The position numbers and the translations under genes were made by a program. Under the pieces are notes generated by a model that ran no database searches, had not been told where the DNA came from, and was given only the letters and a program-made list of their open reading frames with translations. From Bacteroidota bacterium (GTDB lineage: Bacteria; Bacteroidota; Bacteroidia; NS11-12g; UBA955), in the NCBI GenBank assembly GCA_947460045.1, contig CANHGC010000148.1:1-5019 (forward strand): a stretch of 5,019 nt of DNA, given 5' to 3'. This document shows positions 1 through 5,019 of this stretch, piece by piece (position 1 is the first letter of the stretch; each line of letters opens with the position of its first letter).

Positions 1-431
1 ATCGCGAATTGAATGAAAAGGAAAAAGCCATGATGCAAAACATGATCAATTCCATTTACGATGATTTCATTACAACCGTTGCTATGGGCAGAAAAATGAC
101 CAAGGAACGCGTTGCGGAATTGGCCGAAGGTCGGGTTTATTCTGCGGTTGATGCCAAGGCCGTGGGATTGATAGATGATTTTGGGGGATTAAACAGGGCC
201 ATTGTATCGGCGGCTAGAAAATCCAAAATAAAAGAATATCGCGTGGTTTCATTGCCTGAACAGGAAGATTGGTTGAGCCAGCTGTTCAATCAGGAAGAAA
301 TTGCCAAAACCCAATGGTCGGCCGCAGCAAAGTCTAGCGGATTGCCCATCGAAACCATCAAGGAAGCCCAGAAAATCCAATATCTACAGGGACCTCAATA
401 CCTGCTTCCTTGGTCGGTAAAAATGCACTAG
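1..431 (+). CDS. sppA: Signal peptide peptidase SppA (protease IV), C-terminal part, 5' truncated
   Basis: This is the last ~142 codons of a gene that begins left of the window; the frame is open from the first complete codon at position 3 and ends with TAG at 429-431. SppA is a membrane-bound serine/lysine protease that degrades cleaved signal peptides. The fragment matches the C-terminal end of the long, two-domain (E. coli 67K-like) form: a helix with MMQNMINSIYDDFITTVA, then a basic segment with MTKERVAELAEGRVYSAVDA followed by AVGLIDDFGG. The GRV(Y/W)...DAKA.GL(I/V)D signature is characteristic of this peptidase family. The catalytic serine and lysine lie well upstream of this part and are not visible, so activity cannot be judged. 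An ATG-like start inside the fragment (TTG at 9, ATG at 30) is not the real start. It runs in the same direction as the efflux genes, but an 84-nt gap with its own promoter separates them, so a functional link is not implied. Confidence 0.92.
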   Translation, partial: RELNEKEKAMMQNMINSIYDDFITTVAMGRKMTKERVAELAEGRVYSAVDAKAVGLIDDFGGLNRAIVSAARKSKIKEYRVVSLPEQEDWLSQLFNQEEIAKTQWSAAAKSSGLPIETIKEAQKIQYLQGPQYLLPWSVKMH

Positions 432-452
432 TTATCGATATCGCAACACCTA

Positions 453-480
453 GGAAACTTTTAACACGAAAATAGTTTCC
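453..480. promoter_or_regulatory. Inverted repeat, candidate operator of the TetR-type regulator
   Basis: GGAAACT at 453-459 and AGTTTCC at 474-480 are perfect reverse complements, with a 14-nt centre. Three further T-A pairs (460-462 with 470-472) are possible if T473 is bulged. The right arm covers the place where the -33 element of the downstream promoter should lie. TetR-family repressors bind such palindromes as dimers and often repress their own operon, so an operator is the favoured reading. A terminator for sppA is possible but less likely, since no T-run follows the right arm. The operator role is inferred from position only. Confidence 0.45.
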
Positions 481-506
481 GAAGTGGCATTCCTGTTGTA
501 CCTTTG
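476..506 (+). promoter_or_regulatory. Bacteroidetes-type promoter of the regulator/efflux operon
   Basis: TACCTTTG at 499-506 matches the Bacteroidetes -7 consensus TAnnTTTG exactly. Reading by eye, I saw no other exact match on the + strand of this window. The -33 element (consensus TTTG or TTG) is weak: the best candidate is TTTC at 476-479, leaving a 19-nt spacer, which is within the usual range. Transcription would be expected to start a few bases after 506, only a few nucleotides before the ATG at 516. The -7 element is well supported; the -33 element is not. Confidence 0.7.
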
Positions 507-515
507 CGGCACTTT

Positions 516-1130
516 ATGGAACTGATACATCGAATACAAGTGACTGCTGAGAAATTATTCAGTCGATTCGGTGTAAAAAGCGTCACAATGGATGACGTTG
601 CCAAGGAAATTGCCATCTCCAAAAAAACGTTGTATAAGTGCTTTCGTGACAAAGAATCATTGGTATTGAGCACCATAGAGTCTCACATGAAGGAAACGGA
701 AGAGGCCATTGAGAAAATCATTGGCACCGAGCCCAACGCCATTCAACAGTTTCACCTGATCACCAAATATATCATGAGTAATCAGCGCAAGTTGAGCCCT
801 TCCATGATCTATGACCTGAAAAAATATCATCCCAACAGTTTTCAAGTATTCGAGCAGCATCGCAGCACACACATCGTGGAGTATTTGAGGGTGAACATGA
901 AATTGGGTCGAGAGATGGGATTGTACCATCACGATTTTGACACCAACATCATCGCCAATAGCTTTTCCATGTTGTCGTTTAGTGTTTTCGACAGCATCGA
1001 ACTCAACAGCATGAACATTCCGCAAGATGACCTGTTGATTGAAATTACGAAATACCATTTGCGCGCCATTAGCACGGCCAAAGGCATAGAAACCATCAAC
1101 TCCATACAATGGAAACACACCAATCCGTAA
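516..1130 (+). CDS. TetR/AcrR-family transcriptional regulator
   Basis: A 204-residue protein, the usual length for a TetR-family dimeric repressor. The N-terminal ~50 residues form the TetR DNA-binding domain: helix 1 (residues ~3-18, ending AEKLFSRFGVKSVTMDDVA), then the helix-turn-helix (~26-45) with AKEIAISKKTLYKCFRDKESL. The rest is a variable helical ligand-binding and dimerisation domain without recognisable specificity. The ATG at 516 is chosen because MELIHRIQ.TAEKLF is the normal family N-terminus. An in-frame TTG at 504 overlaps the -7 promoter element and cannot sensibly be the start. Residue 42 is Cys where the family commonly has Tyr, His or another aromatic residue. The gene is first in a tight operon; the TolC-like gene starts 8 nt after its stop. 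It therefore most likely controls that efflux pump and its own expression, probably released by a pump substrate. The family is certain; the target and ligand are inferred. Confidence 0.93.
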   Translation: MELIHRIQVTAEKLFSRFGVKSVTMDDVAKEIAISKKTLYKCFRDKESLVLSTIESHMKETEEAIEKIIGTEPNAIQQFHLITKYIMSNQRKLSPSMIYDLKKYHPNSFQVFEQHRSTHIVEYLRVNMKLGREMGLYHHDFDTNIIANSFSMLSFSVFDSIELNSMNIPQDDLLIEITKYHLRAISTAKGIETINSIQWKHTNP

Positions 1131-1138
1131 AATATCAA

Positions 1139-2494
1139 ATGAAACGCATATATACCATCGCACTGTTATTGGGATCGATATCGCTCCATGCGCAAGATGC
1201 CCAAAAGTTCAGCTTTAGTGAAGCCATTTCCTATGCCGAACAAAACAACACCAGCTACAAAAACGCCAAATTGGACGTGAACATCGCCAAAGAAACGGTG
1301 AAGCAAACGGCATCGTATGGTCTGCCACAGGTGAGTGCTTCTGCGGGATACCAGCAGTACATCACCATTCCAGGCAACTGGGTGAACAACTTCACCAAAG
1401 TACCGGGCTCAAGTGCTCCAGACTTCATTTTTCTTCAGTTTCAACAAGAATTTGCAAGCAGCGCAAACATCAATGTGAACCAATTGCTTTTTGATGGTAC
1501 CTACATCGTTGGGTTGCAAGCCACAAAAGCATTCATGGGCATGAGTGAACTATTGAAATCCAAATCTTTGAAAGACCTTCAATTGAATGTGGCCAAAGCG
1601 TATATCACCGCCGTTTCAACACAAAAAAATCTCGATTTGATTGAAGCCAACATCAAATTGCTCGAAAAAAGTGCTTTCGAAGTGAAGGAAATGAACAAGG
1701 AAGGCTTTGTTGAATCGTTGGATGTGGATCGCTTGAACTTGACGTTGAGCAACTTGTACATTCAGCAGGAAAAATTGCAAAATGCCATCATTATCACCAA
1801 GAATGTGTTAAAAATCCACTTGGCGTTACCCATGGAAGCAAACATTGAGCTCACCGACAATTTGGAGCAATTGGAAAGTTCTTTGAACATTGCAGACATC
1901 CAGAACAACGCTTTCGATGCAAAAAATCGCATTGAGCATCAAATCTTGGATCAGAGTGTTTCATTGGGCCTATTGGATAAAAAACGTTATCAGGCTTCTG
2001 CCCTTCCCTCTTTGGTGGGATTCTACCAATATCAAAGAAGCACTTTGCGCAGCGAATTCAACTTTTTTCAATCCAACCTACCCATCAACAACCAATGGGT
2101 TCCATCGTCGATGTATGGCATGAGCTTGAGGGTACCAATTTTTGCGGGTGGAATGACTCGTTCCAAAATTTCTGAAACCAACATCAAAATCGAAAAAGCC
2201 AAAAATGAGTTGGCGAATTTTGATCGATATGCTGAATTTGAATATCTCAATGCAAAAAATGGTTACGCTGTGAATGTGAAACAAGCGGAAAATCAAAAAT
2301 CGAACTTGGCCCTCGCCCAAAGAATCTACGACAAGGCCACTTTGAAATACAAAGAAGGTGTGGGTAGTACGTTGGAAATGATGCAAGCGGAAACCGAATT
2401 GCGCACCGCCAACAACAATTATATGAATGCCATTTACGACTTAGTACTTTCTAAAATCGAATTCCAACATGCCACTGGCAATCCAATCAAATAA
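1139..2494 (+). CDS. TolC-family outer-membrane efflux protein
   Basis: A 451-residue outer-membrane factor that forms the trimeric exit duct of a tripartite efflux pump. The N-terminus is a clear Sec signal peptide (MKRIYTIALLLGSISLHAQ), probably cut after residue 18 in HA|Q, a typical Bacteroidetes site. The mature start, KFSFSEAISYAEQNN, is the usual entry into the first OEP helix. The two structural repeats are visible: NKEGFVESLDVDRLNLTLSNL near residues 186-206 and the matching YKEGVGSTLEMMQAETELRTAN near 402-423. The latter leads into a helix ending IEFQHATGN, as in the family. Long alpha-helical stretches with Q-, N- and A-rich content fit the periplasmic tunnel. An in-frame ATG at 1109 lies within the regulator gene and would add 10 residues before the signal peptide, so 1139 is preferred. 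The adaptor gene follows after 10 nt. Family membership is very safe; the substrate is unknown. Confidence 0.94.
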   Translation: MKRIYTIALLLGSISLHAQDAQKFSFSEAISYAEQNNTSYKNAKLDVNIAKETVKQTASYGLPQVSASAGYQQYITIPGNWVNNFTKVPGSSAPDFIFLQFQQEFASSANINVNQLLFDGTYIVGLQATKAFMGMSELLKSKSLKDLQLNVAKAYITAVSTQKNLDLIEANIKLLEKSAFEVKEMNKEGFVESLDVDRLNLTLSNLYIQQEKLQNAIIITKNVLKIHLALPMEANIELTDNLEQLESSLNIADIQNNAFDAKNRIEHQILDQSVSLGLLDKKRYQASALPSLVGFYQYQRSTLRSEFNFFQSNLPINNQWVPSSMYGMSLRVPIFAGGMTRSKISETNIKIEKAKNELANFDRYAEFEYLNAKNGYAVNVKQAENQKSNLALAQRIYDKATLKYKEGVGSTLEMMQAETELRTANNNYMNAIYDLVLSKIEFQHATGNPIK

Positions 2495-2504
2495 AAAAAC
2501 ATCC

Positions 2505-3662
2505 ATGAAACGTTATATTTTACAGATTAGCATGATCGCAGCACTTGCCATGGGCGCCTGCGGTGAAAAAGCAAACTCTCCAGAAGCGAAAAAAGCCAAA
2601 TTGGAATCTTTGAAAAAGGAAATCGCAAAATTACAAGGCGAAGCAAACCTTTTAGAAAAAGAACTCAACTCTGGCGCTGCTGCCGCACAAGGCAAAACCG
2701 TAGAAGTATCTGCAGTGAGCAAGGGATTATTTCAAAGTTACATCATGATTGAAGGTACCGCCGATGCAAACGAAAGTACCATCGCAACACCAAAAGTACC
2801 CGGCACTGTGATTCGCGTAATGGTTCAACCAGGCTCAACAGTGAGTGCAGGTCAAGTGTTGGCGCAACTCGATAACACAGCGATTTCACAAGGCAAAAAC
2901 GAATTGAACCAACAGTTGGTATTCGTAACCACTTTGTTTGAAAAGCAAAAACGCCTTTGGGAAAAAGGTGTAGGCACTGAGGTACAATACTTATCGGCCA
3001 AAAACCAGAAAGAAGCCCTCGAAAAAAGCCTAAAAACTTTGGAGGCCCAAATTGACATGTACAACATCAAGGCGCCCATTTCAGGCACTTTGGAAAGCGT
3101 AGAAGCCAAGGTAGGTCAGGCCGTTGCCCCAGGTATGCCCTTGTTTAGAGTAGTAAATATGGCCAACATCAAAATCAAAGCCGATGTAGCAGAATCGCAC
3201 TCTAAGAAAATCAAAGCAGGCGACCAAATCAAAATTTATTTCCCTGATTTGAAATCTGAGGTAACCACCCAAATTTCTTTTGCGGCGAAGTACATCGATC
3301 CATTGAACCGCACTTTCCGTGTTGAAACCAAACTCCCCAAGGTGGAGAACTTGAAACCCAACATGATCGCCAAATTGAAAATCGTTGATTACGAAAACAA
3401 AAGCGCCATCAGCGTAAACTCAAATAGCGTTCAAAGCACAGAATCTGGCAGCTTTGTGGTTGTTGCAAAAACCGTAACCGGAAAAAATGGCGCTGCCCAA
3501 GGATTTGTGGCTGAACGCAGAAAAGTAACCATTGGAAAAACCAGCGAAGGCTTAACTGAAATCTTAGAAGGATTGAACGAAGGTGACCTTGTGGTTACAG
3601 CGGGCTATCAAGAATTGAACGACGGTCAAGCCATTTCTGGTGAATGGATGAAAGGCAACTAA
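2505..3662 (+). CDS. RND efflux periplasmic adaptor (membrane-fusion protein), lipoprotein
   Basis: A 385-residue adaptor that bridges the RND pump and the TolC-like channel in the periplasm. The N-terminus is a lipoprotein signal (MKRYILQISMIAALAMGAC) with the lipid-attachment Cys at residue 19. Residues ~27-55 form a predicted short coiled coil with hydrophobic residues at 33, 36, 40, 43, 47, 50 and 54. The barrel-sandwich (lipoyl-like) halves are VPGTVIRVMVQPGSTVSAGQ with AQLD (~98-123) and IKAPISGTLESVEAKVGQAV to FRVVN (~188-217). Between them lies the alpha-helical hairpin that docks to TolC (~126-186), including LFEKQKRLWEKGVGTEVQYL. Beta-barrel and membrane-proximal parts follow; the C-terminal EGLNEGDLVVTAGYQELNDG is the usual ending. 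ATG 2505 is chosen over the in-frame ATG 2469, which lies inside the TolC-like gene and would put 12 residues before the signal peptide. The start is preceded by an A-rich stretch rather than a Shine-Dalgarno sequence. The pump gene follows after 10 nt. Confidence 0.95.
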   Translation: MKRYILQISMIAALAMGACGEKANSPEAKKAKLESLKKEIAKLQGEANLLEKELNSGAAAAQGKTVEVSAVSKGLFQSYIMIEGTADANESTIATPKVPGTVIRVMVQPGSTVSAGQVLAQLDNTAISQGKNELNQQLVFVTTLFEKQKRLWEKGVGTEVQYLSAKNQKEALEKSLKTLEAQIDMYNIKAPISGTLESVEAKVGQAVAPGMPLFRVVNMANIKIKADVAESHSKKIKAGDQIKIYFPDLKSEVTTQISFAAKYIDPLNRTFRVETKLPKVENLKPNMIAKLKIVDYENKSAISVNSNSVQSTESGSFVVVAKTVTGKNGAAQGFVAERRKVTIGKTSEGLTEILEGLNEGDLVVTAGYQELNDGQAISGEWMKGN

Positions 3663-3672
3663 ACCCCAACCT

Positions 3673-5019
3673 ATGAGCAAATTCAAATTCAAAGAGTTCG
3701 GTCCCACCAGTTGGAGTATCGACAATAAAACAAGCATTTATATCCTGTCGATATTCATCAGTATCGCCGGTATATTTTCCTACAATGCATTGCCAAAGGA
3801 GCAGTTTCCTGACATTGTAATTCCTACCATCATCGTTCAAACGGTGTATCCGGGTTCATCACCCAAAGACATTGAAAACTTGATCACCAAACCGTTGGAG
3901 AAAAAAATCAAATCGGTGAGCGGTGTGAAGAAGCTCAAAAGCAACTCGATTCAAGATTTTAGTATCATTACCGTAGAGTTTGATACTGATGTCAAGGTAG
4001 ACGAGGCCAAGCAAAAGGTGAAAGACCAGGTTGACAAGGCCAAAAGTGATTTGCCCAGCGATTTGAAAAACGATCCCATCGTACAGGAAATCAACTTTTC
4101 CGACATGCCCGTTTTGTACATCAACATCAGCGGAAATTACGATCTACAGTCTTTGAAGCGATACGCAGAATTGGCGAAGGACAAAATTGAAAGTTTGCCT
4201 AGCATCACGCGTGTGGATATTGTTGGTGCGTTAGACAGAGAATTACAGATCAATCTGGATTTGACATCTATGGCTACTACAGGCTTAACCATGGACGATG
4301 TTACTCGTGCAATACAGTACGAAAACATGCGTATTTCTGGCGGCAACATCGACGTCGACAAGATGCAACGTTCATTGAGTGTGAGCGGTGAATTTAAAAA
4401 CAAAACAGAACTGGAAAACATCGTGGTTCGTTCGGGCACAGGTGCAACGGTGTATTTGCGCGATGTAGCCCAAGTGGTGGATGGATTCAAGGAAAAAGAA
4501 AGCTACGCTCGATTGGAGGGTAAGAATGTTATCACATTGAACGTGGTGAAGCGTGCCGGCGAGAATTTGATTGAAGCCAGCGATAAATGTCACGAAATTG
4601 TAGCCGATTTACAAGCCACCGGTGCCTACCCCAAAGAGATGGACGTGGTGTTTACGGGAGACCAATCGGTTAAAACCAGGACAACCGTTCACGACTTGAT
4701 CAATACCATCATCATTGGTTTCATTTTGGTAACCGTTATTTTGATGTTCTTCATGGGTGCAACGAACGCAATTTTTGTGGCGCTATCCGTGCCTTTGAGT
4801 TGCTTTATCGCCTTCTTGATCATGCCAACCATTGGCTTCAGCTTAAACATGATTGTTTTGTTTGCTTTCTTGTTGGCTTTGGGCATTGTAGTAGACGATG
4901 CGATTGTTGTTATTGAAAACACCCACCGTATTTTCCATAAAGAAAAATTGCCCATCAAAGAAGCTGCGAAAAAGGCCGCGGGTGAAGTTTTCTTGCCGGT
5001 ATTATCTGGAACGATGACC
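3673..5019 (+). CDS. RND (AcrB/HAE1-like) efflux pump inner-membrane subunit, 3' truncated
   Basis: The frame is open from ATG 3673 to the window edge, giving 449 residues of a protein normally a little over 1000 long. RND pumps exchange periplasmic protons for drugs or other amphiphiles, working as trimers with an adaptor and a TolC-type channel. Transmembrane helix 1 is at ~21-39 (SIYILSIFISIAGIFSYNAL), followed by PKEQFPDI and the porter-domain signature VYPGSSPKDIENLITKPLE. The first periplasmic porter region continues to ~335. Helices 2, 3 and 4 are at ~342-361, ~366-386 and ~392-413. Helix 4 carries GIVVDDAIVVIEN with the adjacent Asp residues at 408-409, equivalent to the proton-relay pair Asp407/Asp408 of AcrB. 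The YPGSSP and GIVVDDAIVVIEN motifs favour the HAE1 (drug/hydrophobe) branch over the heavy-metal CzcA branch, but substrate is not determined. The partner lysine and C-terminal half are outside the window. No frameshift is seen. It is the last visible gene of the operon. Confidence 0.95.
   Translation, partial: MSKFKFKEFGPTSWSIDNKTSIYILSIFISIAGIFSYNALPKEQFPDIVIPTIIVQTVYPGSSPKDIENLITKPLEKKIKSVSGVKKLKSNSIQDFSIITVEFDTDVKVDEAKQKVKDQVDKAKSDLPSDLKNDPIVQEINFSDMPVLYINISGNYDLQSLKRYAELAKDKIESLPSITRVDIVGALDRELQINLDLTSMATTGLTMDDVTRAIQYENMRISGGNIDVDKMQRSLSVSGEFKNKTELENIVVRSGTGATVYLRDVAQVVDGFKEKESYARLEGKNVITLNVVKRAGENLIEASDKCHEIVADLQATGAYPKEMDVVFTGDQSVKTRTTVHDLINTIIIGFILVTVILMFFMGATNAIFVALSVPLSCFIAFLIMPTIGFSLNMIVLFAFLLALGIVVDDAIVVIENTHRIFHKEKLPIKEAAKKAAGEVFLPVLSGTMT

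Noticed and set aside
434..444. Eleven-base sequence ATCGATATCGC, present also at 1174-1184
   Set aside because: A few 11-base matches are expected by chance in a window of 5 kb; the second copy lies within the signal-peptide coding region and flanks are unlike.
453..480. The inverted repeat as a rho-independent terminator of sppA
   Set aside because: The stem is short and A/T-rich with a large loop, and no T-run follows the right arm. I keep it as a candidate operator instead.
1053..1061. TACCATTTG inside the end of the regulator gene as an internal promoter for the TolC-like gene
   Set aside because: It has one base too many between TA and TTTG, lies within coding sequence and has no supporting -33 element that I could see.
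1109..1138. Earlier in-frame ATG for the TolC-like protein, overlapping the regulator gene by 22 nt
   Set aside because: It would place ten polar residues ahead of a standard signal peptide; ATG 1139 gives a normal MKR start 8 nt after the upstream stop.
657..1163. Long open frame of 168 codons on the - strand opposite the regulator gene
   Set aside because: It overlaps a confident TetR-family gene over almost its full length, its translation resembles no family I know, and no promoter or start context supports it. It is a shadow of the + strand codon pattern.
2469..2504. Earlier in-frame ATG for the adaptor, inside the end of the TolC-like gene
   Set aside because: It would put twelve extra residues before the lipoprotein signal; ATG 2505 gives a signal of normal length ending at Cys19.
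4137..4490. Open frame of 117 codons on the - strand opposite the pump gene
   Set aside because: The + strand encodes a continuous, highly typical RND porter domain here; the antisense frame is serine- and threonine-rich, as expected of a shadow.

Overview
The window reads as an ordinary stretch of a Bacteroidota (Bacteroidetes) chromosome. The evidence is an exact Bacteroidetes-type -7 promoter element (TAnnTTTG, here TACCTTTG at 499-506), A-rich translation-start regions without Shine-Dalgarno sequences, moderate GC content, and proteins that look like the Bacteroidetes versions of their families. Genus cannot be fixed by reading alone.

Layout, all on the + strand. (1) 1-431 is the 3' end of sppA (signal peptide peptidase, protease IV type), cut by the left edge. 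(2) 432-515 is the only real intergenic gap, 84 nt. It holds a perfect 7-bp inverted repeat (453-480) and the promoter of the next unit. (3) 516-1130 is a TetR-family regulator. (4) 1139-2494 is a TolC-type outer-membrane factor. (5) 2505-3662 is a lipoprotein periplasmic adaptor (RND membrane-fusion protein). (6) 3673 to the right edge is the N-terminal 449 residues of an RND (AcrB/HAE1-like) inner-membrane pump, with its gene open at the window end. No stretch over 300 bases lacks a gene.

Genes 3 to 6 are separated by only 8, 10 and 10 nt and have a single recognisable promoter in front, so they very probably form one operon encoding a regulator and a complete tripartite efflux pump. The pump takes protons from the periplasm through the RND protein. 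The adaptor links it to the TolC-like channel, and substrates leave across the outer membrane. The regulator being the first gene, behind an inverted repeat that overlaps the expected -33 region, suggests an autorepressed, inducer-responsive unit. The substrate cannot be told from the sequence.

I found no mobile element, CRISPR array, RNA gene or clearly new system. The points worth a second look are modest: a nearly leaderless regulator mRNA, the candidate operator, a regular heptad-repeat segment directly after the lipid anchor of the adaptor, and a cysteine in the DNA-binding motif of the regulator.
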